Part shown: piece after piece, positions 23,688 through 32,777 of the stretch
Layout of the letters: each line of letters starts with the position of its first letter
Position numbering within the stretch: the stretch's first letter is position 1
DNA from: Actinomycetes bacterium
Lineage (GTDB): Bacteria > Actinomycetota > Acidimicrobiia > Acidimicrobiales > RAAP-2
Length of the DNA: 34,841 nt
Direction of reading: 5' to 3'
NCBI GenBank assembly: GCA_021786095.1
Contig: JAJYNX010000020.1
Coordinates: forward strand, 1 to 34,841
Notes under the pieces: model-generated
Told to the model about the DNA's origin: nothing
Seen by the model: only the letters and a program-made list of their open reading frames with translations
Databases searched by the model: none
Program-made: the position numbers and the translations under genes

Positions 23688-25414
23688 GACGCCAGCGAGG
23701 CGCGCAGTTCGCGCTTGAGCACCTTGCCCTGGGGGTTGCGCGGGAGCGGGTCGGCGCGAAAGAAGTATCGCGTGGGCACCTCGAAGCGGGCGATCCGCGT
23801 GGCCAGGTGGCGAGCGAACTCCTCCGCGTCGACGCGCCGCCCGGGGCGCAGCACGATGACGGCGGCGACTTCCTCGCCGAGTGTGGGGTGGGGGAGACCG
23901 ACGACCGCGCAGTCCGCGACGTCGGGGTGTTCGAAGAGCGCCGCCTCGACGACGATCGAGTAGACGTTCTCGCCGCCGCGAATGATCACGTCCTTCGCCC
24001 GGTCCACGATGTACAAGAAGCCCTCGTCGTCCAGGCGCGCGAGGTCCCCGGTGTGCAGCCACCCCCGGGTGAACGTGGTGGCAGTGTCCTCGGGCCGTCT
24101 CCAGTAGCCGCGAACCACGTTGGGTCCACGAACCCAGAGCTCGCCCACGACGTGCGACCCGCGGGGCCGGTCGTCGGGGGGCTCGGGACCGTCGTAGCCC
24201 TCGGGGACGATGGCCACGTCGCACACGGGCACCGGTGGGCCGCAGCTGGTGGGCCGCGCCACGTAGTCCTCCCCGGTGTTGAGGGCCAGGGCGGCGGAGG
24301 TCTCCGTGAGCCCGTACCCGTTGCCGGGCTGGGCCAGGGGGAAGGCGGCGCGGATGCGCCGCACCAGCTCGGGGGGTGCGGGGGCGCCGCCGTAGGAGAC
24401 GCTGCGCACGCTCGACGTGTCGTAGCGCGCGAAGTCCGGGTGGTCGAGCAGCTGCATGACGACCGTGGGAACGCCACCGATCATCGTCAGGCGTTCACTC
24501 GCGATGAGCTCGAGGGCGCGCGTCGGGTCGAAGTGGTGCATGAGGACCAAGCGCCCGCCGGCGGCCACGTTGACCACCATGACGGCGAGGCACCCCGTGG
24601 CGTGGAAGAGGGGAATGGTGAGCAGCGCCGCATTCGGCGCGTCGGTGGGGTTCGCGGAGGGGAATCGTCGGGCGGCGCGCTGGGTGATGAAGAAGAGGTT
24701 CATCAGATTGGTGACGATGTTGCGGTGCGTGCTCACCGCGCCCTTGGGCCGCCCCGTGGTGCCCGAGGTGTAGAACATCGTGGCGTCGTCATCGGGCTCG
24801 ATCGCGACCTCGGGCAGCGTCGCCTCGGCGCGAACCTCTCCGAGGAAGGTGGGGAAGTCGACGACGCGCACGCGCCCGAGCGTGGGGAGAGCCGCGCCCT
24901 CGCTCGCGTCGAGAACGACCACGGTCGTGAGATCGTCGAGGTCGTCAGCGAAGGGGAGCACGCGCTCGAGTCGTTCGGCGTCCACGAAGGCGACGGCGCT
25001 GGCGGAGTCCGTCAGGCCGTAGCGCAGCTCGTCGCCGCTCCACCAGGCATTGAGTGGCACGACCAGCGCGCCGAGCACGGCGGCGCCCCAGAACGCGCTG
25101 ACCCATTCGGGGAGGTTGCGCGCGATCAGGGCGACGCGAGTGCCGCGCCCGACTCCCTCGTCGCGCAGTCGTCGCGCCAGGGTCGCGACCACGCGGTAGT
25201 GCTCGTCGAAGCTCATCCGCTGCTCGCCGTAGACGAGGAAGTCGCGCTCAGCGTGGCGCCGTGACGACTCCAGCACGTCGCGTAGGGAGCGTGGCGCGTG
25301 GCGCCAGACGGTCATCTCGACGTCGCCCACGCGGGCTCGTACGATTTCGAAGAGCTCGCCGGGGGCCGTCATTGCGGCCGTGACCTCGGCCAGCGACGCG
25401 CGGGGCTCCTCCAC
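23684..25414 (-). CDS. class I adenylate-forming acyl-CoA synthetase
   Basis: 576 residues. AMP-binding P-loop [12 protein letters not shown] near 219-230, GYGLTETSA near 346, TGDLARLD near 433, and the C-terminal domain with RGGENVYS and the catalytic lysine motif [14 protein letters not shown]. It activates a carboxylic acid (probably fatty or aromatic) to acyl-CoA with ATP; chain length cannot be read from sequence. Starts at GTG 25414 just after the orn stop; ATG 25372 (MTAPGELF) is an alternative. Co-transcribed with orn by position. Confidence 0.92.
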   Translation of the reverse strand: MEEPRASLAEVTAAMTAPGELFEIVRARVGDVEMTVWRHAPRSLRDVLESSRRHAERDFLVYGEQRMSFDEHYRVVATLARRLRDEGVGRGTRVALIARNLPEWVSAFWGAAVLGALVVPLNAWWSGDELRYGLTDSASAVAFVDAERLERVLPFADDLDDLTTVVVLDASEGAALPTLGRVRVVDFPTFLGEVRAEATLPEVAIEPDDDATMFYTSGTTGRPKGAVSTHRNIVTNLMNLFFITQRAARRFPSANPTDAPNAALLTIPLFHATGCLAVMVVNVAAGGRLVLMHHFDPTRALELIASERLTMIGGVPTVVMQLLDHPDFARYDTSSVRSVSYGGAPAPPELVRRIRAAFPLAQPGNGYGLTETSAALALNTGEDYVARPTSCGPPVPVCDVAIVPEGYDGPEPPDDRPRGSHVVGELWVRGPNVVRGYWRRPEDTATTFTRGWLHTGDLARLDDEGFLYIVDRAKDVIIRGGENVYSIVVEAALFEHPDVADCAVVGLPHPTLGEEVAAVIVLRPGRRVDAEEFARHLATRIARFEVPTRYFFRADPLPRNPQGKVLKRELRASLAS

Positions 25415-25960
25415 CTACGGCGTGGCGGGCGGCGCGAAGAGCGTCGCGCGGTAGTGCACCAGCTCCGCGATGGACTCGCGGATGTCGTCCAGCGCGCGGT
25501 GCGTGGTCGCCTTGGTGGGCATCGAGGTGAGGGCCTCGGGCTTCCAGCGTCGCGCCAGTTCCTTGAGGGTGGAGACGTCGATGTTGCGGTAGTGGAAGAA
25601 CGACTCGAGGGTCGGCATGTAGCTCTGGAGGAATCGACGGTCGGTGCCGATCGAGTTGCCGCAGAGCGGCACCGTGCCGGGCTGGTCGATGTACTGGCGT
25701 AGGAAGTCCAGGGTGGCCCGCTCGGCGTCGGCGACCGTCGTGGTGGACGTCGCGATGGCCTCGAGCAGGCCGGACTTGGTGTGCATGGCGCGCACCACGT
25801 CGTTCATCTGGGCCAACTGCTCCTCGGTGGCGTGGATCACGAGGTCGGGCCCCTCGGCGACGATCGTGAGATGGTCATCGGTCACGATCGAGGCGATCTC
25901 GACGATGACGTGGCGTTCGGGATCCAACCCGGTCATCTCGAGGTCCAACCAGACGAGCAC
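25415..25960 (-). CDS. orn: oligoribonuclease
   Basis: 181 residues. DEDDh motifs: [10 protein letters not shown] (D6, E8), [11 protein letters not shown] near 101-111, and [13 protein letters not shown] near 152-164. It degrades RNAs of two to a few bases, including pGpG from c-di-GMP turnover. GTG 25960 follows a leaderless -10 box. It belongs to the same exonuclease superfamily as the transposon's DEDDh protein but shows no closer link. Confidence 0.95.
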   Translation of the reverse strand: MLVWLDLEMTGLDPERHVIVEIASIVTDDHLTIVAEGPDLVIHATEEQLAQMNDVVRAMHTKSGLLEAIATSTTTVADAERATLDFLRQYIDQPGTVPLCGNSIGTDRRFLQSYMPTLESFFHYRNIDVSTLKELARRWKPEALTSMPTKATTHRALDDIRESIAELVHYRATLFAPPATP

Positions 25961-25966
25961 GTCACG

Positions 25967-25972
25967 ACACTA
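25967..25972 (-). promoter_or_regulatory. -10 box TAGTGT of orn, leaderless
   Basis: On the minus strand ends six bases before GTG 25960; divergent from the dut promoter. Confidence 0.6.
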
Positions 25973-26002
25973 GTGAACCCGCGCACCCGATGGCGACCAC
26001 GG

Positions 26003-26008
26003 TAGCCT
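26003..26008 (+). promoter_or_regulatory. -10 box TAGCCT of dut, leaderless
   Basis: Ends six bases before ATG 26015. Confidence 0.6.
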
Positions 26009-26014
26009 GCGGCC

Positions 26015-26449
26015 ATGGAGATACCCACGCGAGCGCTGCACGAGGGCGCCGTGGTGCCGTCCTACGCCCACGTCGGTGACGCCGGCGCGGATCTCACGGC
26101 GCGCGAGGGGTGCGCGCTCGCGCCGCGCGGGGGCCGCGCGTTGGTGGGCACCGGCCTGAGCGTGGCCATCCCCGCGGGTTACGCGGGGCTGGTCCTGCCG
26201 CGCAGCGGTCTCGCGACCCGTCACGGCGTGACCTGCGTGAACGCGCCGGGGCTGATCGACGCGGGGTACCGGGGCGAGATCAAGGTGGCGCTGGTGAACC
26301 TCGACCCCGTCGAGGAGTACCGGGTGCGCGCCGGTGAGCGGATCGCCCAGTTGGTGATCGTGGCGGTGGCGACGGCCACCTTCACCGTCGTGGCGAGCCT
26401 GGCGGACTCCGCGCGCGCCGAGGGGGGCTTCGGCTCGAGCGGGCGCTGA
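26015..26449 (+). CDS. dut: deoxyuridine triphosphatase (dUTPase)
   Basis: 144 residues, the usual trimeric dUTPase length. Motif 1 DAGADL (22-27), motif 2 PRSGLA, motif 3 GLIDAGYRGEIKV with the catalytic Asp, motif 4 RIAQLVI, motif 5 RAEGGFGSSG at the C-terminus. It splits dUTP to dUMP and PPi, preventing uracil in DNA. Leaderless start. Confidence 0.95.
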   Translation: MEIPTRALHEGAVVPSYAHVGDAGADLTAREGCALAPRGGRALVGTGLSVAIPAGYAGLVLPRSGLATRHGVTCVNAPGLIDAGYRGEIKVALVNLDPVEEYRVRAGERIAQLVIVAVATATFTVVASLADSARAEGGFGSSGR

Positions 26450-26475
26450 GGGTCGACGAGTCCGCGGCGGTCGGC

Positions 26476-26481
26476 TACACT
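26476..26481 (+). promoter_or_regulatory. -10 box TACACT of tRNA-Gly
   Basis: TACACT ends nine bases before the tRNA 5' end. Confidence 0.5.
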
Positions 26482-26490
26482 GGGGGGGAC

Positions 26491-26566
26491 GCGGACGTAG
26501 CTCAGTTGGTAGAGCGCGACCTTGCCAAGGTCGAGGTCGCCGGTTCGAGCCCGGTCGTCCGCTCCA
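26491..26566 (+). tRNA. tRNA-Gly (anticodon GCC)
   Basis: 76 nt with encoded CCA. Acceptor GCGGACG pairs with CGTCCGC; D-loop AGTTGGTAGA; anticodon loop TTGCCAA gives GCC; T-arm CGCCGGTTCGAGCCCGGTCG region intact. Confidence 0.96.
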
Positions 26567-26630
26567 CTGGTGGCCGCCCTCGCGTGTGCGGGCACCCGCC
26601 GCTGGCGTAGGCTGCTCGCGGGAGGTGCAC

Positions 26631-27587
26631 ATGGTCCATCCAGCGCTACAGGCGATGGTGGACGAGGCTCGCGCGCACCCGTCCGCGCCTCCGTGGACGC
26701 TCGACATGGCGACGCGACGGTCGCAGTACGATGCCCAGTCGCACGATCTGTGGCCCGAGGTGGACGAGCGGGTCAGCACGCGTGATCTCGTCGTGAGCCT
26801 GCCCGGACGCGAGTTGGCGGCCCGGCTCTACGCGCCACCGGGTGACGACGGCTCCGCCCTGGTGGTGTACTTCCACGGCGGCTCGTTCGTCATGGGCGAC
26901 CTGGACAGTCACGACGCCGTGGTGCGCCGCCTGGCGAGCGACACGGCGATGCGCTACCTCGCCGTCGACTATCGACTGGCCCCCGAGCACCCCTTTCCCG
27001 CGGCGGTCGACGACGCGCTCGATACGCTGCGCTGGGCGGGCGTCCAGCGCGAGTCGTTGGGCGCGCCCGACGCCGCGCTGGTGGCGATGGGCGATTCCGC
27101 CGGCGCGACGTTGGCCACCGTGGGCGCGGCCCTGACGCGTCACGACGAGCACGCCGTGGCCGCCCAGGTCCTGCTCTACCCCACGATGGGGCCGTCGATG
27201 CTGACCGATTCGGGCCACGTGTACAACACCGGCTTCCTGTTGGATCTGGCGAGCCTGCGCTTCGACTACACCCAGTACCTCGGGGCGGGCGCCGACCCGA
27301 CTGATCCCCGAGTGTCGCCGCTGCTCTTCGACGACCTCACGGGTGCGCCGCCCGCTCTCGTGGTGGTGGCGGAGTGTGACCCGCTGCGCGACGAGGCGGT
27401 GGCCTACGCCGGGCTGCTCGAGCACTTCGCGGTGCCCGTGGAGCTCCTCGAGGCCCGTGGCATGCTCCACGGCTTCCTGCGACTGGGTGGCACGGTGCCC
27501 GCGTCGCTCGACATCCTGGACGACGTGGCTCGACACCTGCGGGGGACCCTGGTCGCGCACGCGACGGTTCCGCGTCCCGGCGCCTGA
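26631..27587 (+). CDS. alpha/beta hydrolase, HSL (family IV) esterase/lipase
   Basis: 318 residues. Oxyanion motif HGG (82-84, FHGGSF), nucleophile S156 in GDSAG, Asp in AECDPLRDE and His in MLHGF complete the triad. YRLAPEHPFPAA is a family hallmark. It hydrolyses short acyl esters; natural substrate unknown. GGAGG lies seven bases before ATG 26631, and a TAGGCT -10 box lies at 26608-26613. Confidence 0.92.
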   Translation: MVHPALQAMVDEARAHPSAPPWTLDMATRRSQYDAQSHDLWPEVDERVSTRDLVVSLPGRELAARLYAPPGDDGSALVVYFHGGSFVMGDLDSHDAVVRRLASDTAMRYLAVDYRLAPEHPFPAAVDDALDTLRWAGVQRESLGAPDAALVAMGDSAGATLATVGAALTRHDEHAVAAQVLLYPTMGPSMLTDSGHVYNTGFLLDLASLRFDYTQYLGAGADPTDPRVSPLLFDDLTGAPPALVVVAECDPLRDEAVAYAGLLEHFAVPVELLEARGMLHGFLRLGGTVPASLDILDDVARHLRGTLVAHATVPRPGA

Positions 27588-27650
27588 CGCGTCCGGCGAC
27601 GGGTGCCCTCCATCGGGGGGGAATTTCTGCTAGCAATGAGGCCCTACGCC

Positions 27651-27662
27651 GACACCGGTGTC
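27651..27662. promoter_or_regulatory. 12-bp perfect palindrome, candidate operator
   Basis: GACACCGGTGTC lies 14 bases before the ATG of the amino-acid transporter operon, in its expected 5' leader. Perfect dyads of this size often bind dimeric repressors; no regulator gene is adjacent. The rest of the 27588-27676 gap has no further signal I can name. Confidence 0.45.
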
Positions 27663-27676
27663 GAAAGTGAGGATGC

Positions 27677-28561
27677 ATGAAGAGCAGCAAGCGAGTTCGG
27701 GGAGCGCTCGCGCTGGCCGGTGCGGCCGCGTTGGTCGCGGCCGCGAGTGGCGTCGCGGGCGCGTCGTCACTGACGGGCACGTTCAACAAGGCCGCCGCCG
27801 CGCGAGTGCCGGGCGTCTACAAGAAGATGGTGCTCCAGGTCGCCACCGACGCGACCTACGCGCCCGACGAGTACATGCACGGCAATACGATGGTGGGCTT
27901 CGACGTCGACTTGATGAAGGCGATCGCGACGACCCTCGGGTTGCGCTACAAGGAGAACAACGTCACGTTCGACAACATCATCATCGGCATCAAGGGGGGG
28001 CACTACCAGATCGGCAACTCGTCGTTCACCGACAACAAGAGCCGCGAGAAGCAGGTCAACTTCGTGGACTACTTCCAGGCTGGCGAGGGCGTGTACGCGA
28101 AGTCGTCGTCGAAGGTCGCCTTCACGGGCCTGAAGAGCTTCTGTGGTCTGACCGTCGCGGTCGAGACGGGAACCGTCGAGCAGACCGACGCCCAGAACGT
28201 GGCCAAGACCTGTCCGACCAAGAAGAAGGCCACGGTCCTGTCCTTCTCGACGCAGACCGAGGCGAACGTGGCCGTGAGCTCGGGTCACGCCCAGGTGGGC
28301 TTCCTGGACAGTCAGATCGCCGACTACGTGGTGGCGCAGTCGCACGGCGCCTTCAAGTCGATCGGCCACGCGGTGAACGTGGCGCCCTACGGCATCGCCA
28401 CCCCCAAGACCCCGGCGGGCCACGGGTTGGCGCTCGCCATCGAGGCGGCCCTGCGGGTCCTCGTGGCCAACGGCACTTACCACGCCATCCTGGTGAAGTA
28501 CGGCGTCCAGGCCGGTGCGATCCCGGCGTCGAAGATGGTGCTGAACGGAGCGTCGTCGTAG
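27677..28561 (+). CDS. polar amino-acid ABC transporter, substrate-binding protein
   Basis: 294 residues. A secretion signal covers about residues 1-32 (basic start, then Ala/Val/Leu-rich core, ending near AGASS); no lipobox Cys is seen. SBP_bac_3-type features: LQVATDATYAPDEY, GFDVDLMKAIATTLGL, GHYQIGNSSFTDNKSREKQVNFVDYF. Residues FDVDL and the T-x-N-R region line the amino-acid site; specificity cannot be read. First gene of an importer-CoA transferase cluster. GTGAGG lies just before ATG. Confidence 0.9.
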   Translation: MKSSKRVRGALALAGAAALVAAASGVAGASSLTGTFNKAAAARVPGVYKKMVLQVATDATYAPDEYMHGNTMVGFDVDLMKAIATTLGLRYKENNVTFDNIIIGIKGGHYQIGNSSFTDNKSREKQVNFVDYFQAGEGVYAKSSSKVAFTGLKSFCGLTVAVETGTVEQTDAQNVAKTCPTKKKATVLSFSTQTEANVAVSSGHAQVGFLDSQIADYVVAQSHGAFKSIGHAVNVAPYGIATPKTPAGHGLALAIEAALRVLVANGTYHAILVKYGVQAGAIPASKMVLNGASS

Positions 28562-28571
28562 CCACACGCTG

Positions 28572-28598
28572 ACGCAGTAGACGCAGTAGACGTAGTAG
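28572..28598 (+). repeat. three tandem 9-bp repeats between binding protein and permease genes
   Basis: ACGCAGTAG, ACGCAGTAG, ACGTAGTAG in a row in the 47-base gap. Each contains TAG stop-like triplets. No hairpin is formed. Possibly slipped-strand duplication. Confidence 0.7.
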
Positions 28599-28608
28599 AA
28601 AGTCACTC

Positions 28609-29622
28609 ATGCCGACGAACGGGGACGCCGAGTTACGGGTCGTCCCCGTTCGTCACGTAGGGCGCTGGATCGGTGCGGTGGTGGCGCTGGTGGGCGTGGC
28701 GATGCTGGTGCACACGCTGCTCTCCAAGGTGCCCACGGGGCAGGTGGCCTGTCACGTCGTGAACGGTGCACGTCGCTGTCACCCGATCGTCAACTGGCGC
28801 TTCAGCTGGAACATCGTCTTTCACTACTTCTCGACGCGCGACATCCTGAACGGGCTGGTGCTGACCCTCGAACTGACGGTGATGGCGATGGCCGTGGGCA
28901 TCGTGCTCGGCGTAGTGATCGCCATCATGCGCCTGTCGCACAGCCGGCTGCTCTCGTCCGTGGCGTGGTCCTACACCTGGTTCTTCCGCGGGACGCCGGT
29001 CTACGTGCAGTTGCTGTTCTGGTTCAACATCTCGGCGCTGTACCCGTCGCTCACCCTGGGCATCCCCTTCACCTCGATCACCTTCCTGCACATCAACGCG
29101 ACGGCGCTCTTCACTCCGGCCACCGCCGCGGTCGTGGCCCTGGGCCTCAACGAGGCGGCGTACATGAGCGAGATCGCGCGCTCCGGACTGATCGCGGTCG
29201 ACGAGGGCCAGATCGAGGCGGCGACGTCGATCGGGATGACGCGCTCGCAGACCATGCGTCTGGTCGTGCTGCCCCAGGCGATGCGGGTCATCATCCCGCC
29301 GACGGGCAACGAGGTGATCTCGATGCTGAAGACGACCTCGCTGGCCGCCGCCATCTCGGTGGTTGAGCTGCTGGGTGCGGCGATCAACATCTACTCGGCC
29401 AACTACGAGGTCATGGCCCTGCTGATCGTCGCGAGCCTGTGGTACCTGATCGTGACCACCGTCCTCTCGACCGGTCAGTTCTACCTCGAGCGCCACTTCG
29501 CCAAGGGCTCGCTGCGCACGCCGCCGCCGACGCCCCTGGCGCGGCTGCGGGGCGATCTGGTGGGTATCGCACGCACCATTCGCGCCTCGCGGGGCCTGAC
29601 GCGACGGGGAGCGACGTCGTGA
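28609..29622 (+). CDS. polar amino-acid ABC transporter, permease
   Basis: 337 residues. First membrane segment near 20-40, then a soluble loop with two Cys ([11 protein letters not shown]), followed by the HisM/GlnP-type core of about five segments. [20 protein letters not shown] starts the core; the ATPase-docking EAA loop is [23 protein letters not shown] near 203-225. Acts as a homodimer with the ATPase gene that overlaps its stop by four bases (GTGA). The extra N-terminal segment and periplasmic loop make it longer than usual for the family (~220-250). Confidence 0.92.
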   Translation: MPTNGDAELRVVPVRHVGRWIGAVVALVGVAMLVHTLLSKVPTGQVACHVVNGARRCHPIVNWRFSWNIVFHYFSTRDILNGLVLTLELTVMAMAVGIVLGVVIAIMRLSHSRLLSSVAWSYTWFFRGTPVYVQLLFWFNISALYPSLTLGIPFTSITFLHINATALFTPATAAVVALGLNEAAYMSEIARSGLIAVDEGQIEAATSIGMTRSQTMRLVVLPQAMRVIIPPTGNEVISMLKTTSLAAAISVVELLGAAINIYSANYEVMALLIVASLWYLIVTTVLSTGQFYLERHFAKGSLRTPPPTPLARLRGDLVGIARTIRASRGLTRRGATS

Positions 29623-30395
29623 GCGTCACGCCGAGCACGCCCATGGTCGAGGCCATCGGTGTCTGCAAGTCCTACGGTGGCGTCGAGGTCCTCAAGGGCG
29701 TCAACCTGACGGTGAACCGGGGGGAGGTGACCTGCCTGATCGGACCGTCGGGATCGGGCAAGAGCACGCTGCTGCGCTGCGTGAACCACCTGGAGAAGCA
29801 CGACGCCGGCGAGCTGCTGGTCGACGGCAACCTCGTGGGTTACGAGGAGCGTGACGGCAAGTTGTACGAGCGCAACGACAAGCAGATCTGTCGCGAGCGC
29901 GCCCAGATCGGTATGGTATTCCAGCGGTTCAACCTCTTCGCTCACTTGACGGTGCTGGACAACGTGACGATTGGCCAGGTGAAGGTGCGCGGGATCAGCG
30001 CGGACCAGGCCGCCCGGCGCGCGCGCGAACTGCTCGAGCGCGTCGGGCTCGCCGCCAAGGAGAAGAACTACCCCAGCCAGCTGTCGGGGGGTCAGCAGCA
30101 GCGAGTGGCGATCGCACGGGCGCTCGCCATGGACCCCAAGTTGATGCTGTTCGACGAACCGACCTCGGCGCTGGACCCCGAGCTGGTCGGTGAGGTGCTC
30201 GACGTCATGAAGGACTTGGCGCAGAGCGGCATGACGATGATGGTGGTAACCCACGAGATGAACTTTGCCCGTGAGGTCGCCGACACCCTGTACTTTCTCG
30301 ATCACGGCGTGATCGAGGAGTCGGGCGAGCCGCGCGAGGTACTGGCGCACCCGTCGTCGGAGCGCCTTCGCAGCTTCCTCTCGAAAGTCCTGTAG
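29619..30395 (+). CDS. polar amino-acid ABC transporter, ATP-binding protein
   Basis: 258 residues, GlnQ/HisP type. Walker [11 protein letters not shown]-loop [11 protein letters not shown], signature [15 protein letters not shown], Walker [15 protein letters not shown], switch His VVTHEM. Powers uptake through the permease upstream. GTG 29619 overlaps the permease stop. Its own TAG shares one base with the start of the CoA-transferase gene. Confidence 0.94.
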   Translation: MSVTPSTPMVEAIGVCKSYGGVEVLKGVNLTVNRGEVTCLIGPSGSGKSTLLRCVNHLEKHDAGELLVDGNLVGYEERDGKLYERNDKQICRERAQIGMVFQRFNLFAHLTVLDNVTIGQVKVRGISADQAARRARELLERVGLAAKEKNYPSQLSGGQQQRVAIARALAMDPKLMLFDEPTSALDPELVGEVLDVMKDLAQSGMTMMVVTHEMNFAREVADTLYFLDHGVIEESGEPREVLAHPSSERLRSFLSKVL

Positions 30396-31549
30396 TGGTC
30401 TGGGACCTGGATCCGAGCAACGTGGGCACCGGGCTGCCTCTGGAGGGCGTGCGCGTCCTGGACTTCTCGCGCGTGCTGGCGGGGCCCCTGTGCGCGATGG
30501 TGGCGGGTGATCTCGGCGCGGACGTGATCAAGGTGGAGGGACCCGACGGCGATCCGGTGCGCTCGTTGGCGCCGCCGGTCTTCGGCGAGGACGCGACGTA
30601 CTACTTGGCGGTCAATCGTCACCGGCGCAACGTGGTCGCCGACCTGCGCCGCGAGGCGGACGTGGCGGTCGTGCTCGGTCTGGTGCGCGAGGCCGACGCG
30701 GTCGTGGAGAACTTCCTGCCCAACCAGGTACGCGCGCTGGGGATCGAACGGCTGCGCGAGGCCAATCCGCAGTGCGTGTGGGTGAGCGTCACGCCGGCCA
30801 CCTCGGGGGGACCAGTGGCCGCTCAGCCCTCGTTCGACCTGCTGGCCCAGGCGCGATCGGGGCTCATGGGTGTGACGGGTCGACCGGACGGGGAGCCCAC
30901 CAAGGTCGGCGCTCCGCTCGCCGACGTGGTCACCGGCCTGTACGCCACGATCGGACTGCTCACCGGACTCTACGCGCGCGCCCGGGGCCACGGCGCGCGC
31001 CACTTCGAGGCGCCGCTGCTGGAGTCGACGATGAGCGCCCTGATCAATCAGGCCCAGGGCTACCTGTCCACCGGCGTCAACCCGCGCCGGCTCGGCAACG
31101 ACCACCCGAGCATCGCACCGTACGGGCCGGTGACGACCGCCGACGGCTACCTGCTGCTGGCGGTGGGCACCGACGCCCAGTACGCGCGCCTCGTCGAGGT
31201 GCTGGGGGACGCCTCACTCGCGAGTCACGACGAGTGGACCACCAACGTGGCGCGCGTCGCCGATCTGGCGAACCTGCGCGGCGCGCTCGACCAGGTCTTC
31301 ATTCGCCACGGGACCGATCACTGGCTCGACGTTCTCGGCGCATCGGGCGTGCCCCACGGACCGATACTGGACGTCGCTGGCGCGTTCGCTCAGCCCCAGG
31401 TGCGTGACGGGGACTTCGTCGGGACGATGTCCACGCCTCACGGTGAGACGCGCGCGATGCGTACGCCCCTACTGATTGACGGGGTGCGCCCGGCGCTGCG
31501 CCGTGGGCCGCGTCGTCTCGGCGAGGACACGGCGCAGTTCTGGCGCTAG
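30395..31549 (+). CDS. CaiB/BaiF (family III) CoA transferase
   Basis: 384 residues. Start region LEGVRVLDFSRVLAGP and GADVIKVEGP are family hallmarks; catalytic Asp is D148 in PSFDLLAQARSGLM. It moves CoA between carboxylic acids through an Asp-acyl anhydride. One-base overlap with the transporter ATPase suggests the imported compound, or its product, is activated as a CoA ester. Substrate unknown. Confidence 0.9.
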   Translation: MVWDLDPSNVGTGLPLEGVRVLDFSRVLAGPLCAMVAGDLGADVIKVEGPDGDPVRSLAPPVFGEDATYYLAVNRHRRNVVADLRREADVAVVLGLVREADAVVENFLPNQVRALGIERLREANPQCVWVSVTPATSGGPVAAQPSFDLLAQARSGLMGVTGRPDGEPTKVGAPLADVVTGLYATIGLLTGLYARARGHGARHFEAPLLESTMSALINQAQGYLSTGVNPRRLGNDHPSIAPYGPVTTADGYLLLAVGTDAQYARLVEVLGDASLASHDEWTTNVARVADLANLRGALDQVFIRHGTDHWLDVLGASGVPHGPILDVAGAFAQPQVRDGDFVGTMSTPHGETRAMRTPLLIDGVRPALRRGPRRLGEDTAQFWR

Positions 31550-31667
31550 ACCCGCCGCGACGACTCAACGGCCCCGACTCGCTGGCGCGGTACCTGTTAT
31601 GTTCGGGTTGTCCGGGACCATCGCCGCTGGGTGATGGGCCAGGCGGGTGCGAGTCAAGGAGTGAGAG

Positions 31668-31883
31668 ATGTCTGACGGGATCGACAGTTCCTCCGACGTG
31701 ATGGGCGAGGGTGACGCGTTTGACAGCGAGGTCGTCGGATCCGACGACACCGCCCAGAGCGACGTGATGGGCGAGAGTGACACCATTGACAGCGAGGTCG
31801 TCGGCTCCGACGACACCGCCCAGAGCGACGTGATGGGCGAGGGCGGCGACGAGGACAGCGGCGTCCTGGGGACCGGCGACTGA
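31668..31883 (+). CDS. 71-residue acidic repeat protein without Lys, Arg or His
   Basis: 22 of 71 residues are Asp or Glu, and none is Lys, Arg or His. It consists of two and a half 22-residue units (SDVMGEGDAFDSEVVGSDD and so on, from residues 9, 31 and 53). GGAG lies ahead of ATG 31668, and a TATGTT -10 box lies at 31598-31603 with a leader of about 60 bases. No signal peptide or fold is recognised; disordered by composition. Possible roles are calcium or polycation binding or DNA mimicry, all speculative. Single gene between unrelated operons; 31884-32077 shows no gene. Confidence 0.6.
   Translation: MSDGIDSSSDVMGEGDAFDSEVVGSDDTAQSDVMGESDTIDSEVVGSDDTAQSDVMGEGGDEDSGVLGTGD
31692..31871 (+). 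repeat. 66-bp tandem repeats within the acidic protein gene
   Basis: Units begin at 31692, 31758 and 31824. The first two are nearly identical in DNA, so duplication is recent. Confidence 0.8.
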
Positions 31884-32077
31884 CTCTGTCCGGGCCGGCT
31901 CACGTCGGCGCTCGGTGGGGTCTCGCGTCGCCTGTGACTCCTACCTCCTACCGCTGGCCCCGTGGCGGTCGTCCGTGGTGGAGCCACGCGCTCGCGAGTC
32001 CTGGTGCGACGGCGTTCGCTGGTGCGAGGGTGACGCGGGAGGGCGACGGATTGATCGGGCCGGCGGCCGTTTCCGGA

Positions 32078-32767
32078 TCAGCGCGATGACTCGAAGATGG
32101 GTCCGTCGAAGGTATCGAGGGTGGTGAACGCTTCGACGCGGTGGCGCGTGAGGTGAGTGGGTCGATGGCGAGGATGGCCCAGGGCGACGATCGCGGCGAC
32201 CGCGAAGGTGGCGGGAAGGTGGAGCGTGGCGCGCAACGCCACCTCGTCACGTGTGGCGACGGTGGTCATGACGCCACCGAGGTCGAAGTCGCGAGCGGCG
32301 AGCAGGATGCTCCACACGAACGGGTAGACCGACGCGCCCCCGACCATCTGGTAACGCGCGAGGTCGCGATCCGTGGCGGCGAGGGCGCCGAGGTCCGCTG
32401 CCACCACGAGGAGCGCGGGAACCTGGTCGAGGGTCTCGGGGAAGCCGTCGGGGCGCGACAGGGCGCGCGCGGCGTCGAGTTGGGCGCTGGCGGCGGCCCG
32501 CTGCTCCGCGGTGGCGAGGGGTGAGAAGGGCACGACACCGGCGAGGACGTGGCTGACGTACTCGTGCCAGCCTTCGAGGTAGTGATCACGTACGCGTCGG
32601 CGCTGGTCGGGGTCGCGCACGACGATCACGCGCCAGGCTTGGCGGTTGCCACCTGACGGGGCGAAGCGGGCGAGGTCCAGGACCGTGGCGAGGGTCTCGT
32701 CGTCGACTGGCTGGTCCGTGAACTCGCGCACGGCGCCGGTGGTGCGCAGGGCGTCGCCGAGGTCCAC
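32078..32767 (-). CDS. nitroreductase-family FMN oxidoreductase
   Basis: 229 residues. TTGAVREFTDQPVDDETLATVLDLARFAPSG near 9-39 with RxF and APSGGNRQ.W for FMN binding. GGVMTTVA and ATFAVAAIVALGHP near the C-terminus are typical. It probably reduces nitro compounds, quinones or flavin-linked substrates with NAD(P)H; substrate unknown. GTG 32767 is 10 bases after the ABC permease stop with GGAG between, so it is the third gene of that operon. Confidence 0.88.
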   Translation of the reverse strand: MDLGDALRTTGAVREFTDQPVDDETLATVLDLARFAPSGGNRQAWRVIVVRDPDQRRRVRDHYLEGWHEYVSHVLAGVVPFSPLATAEQRAAASAQLDAARALSRPDGFPETLDQVPALLVVAADLGALAATDRDLARYQMVGGASVYPFVWSILLAARDFDLGGVMTTVATRDEVALRATLHLPATFAVAAIVALGHPRHRPTHLTRHRVEAFTTLDTFDGPIFESSR

Positions 32768-32777
32768 GAGGTCTCCG

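Noticed and set aside
23450-25264. 604-residue plus-strand reading frame
   Set aside because: Lies opposite the acyl-CoA synthetase, whose motifs are complete; the plus frame has only Gly/Arg/Val-rich filler.
28562-28606. Minus-strand ORF opposite the substrate-binding protein
   Set aside because: Its start falls in the 9-mer repeats and the rest mirrors the binding-protein gene.
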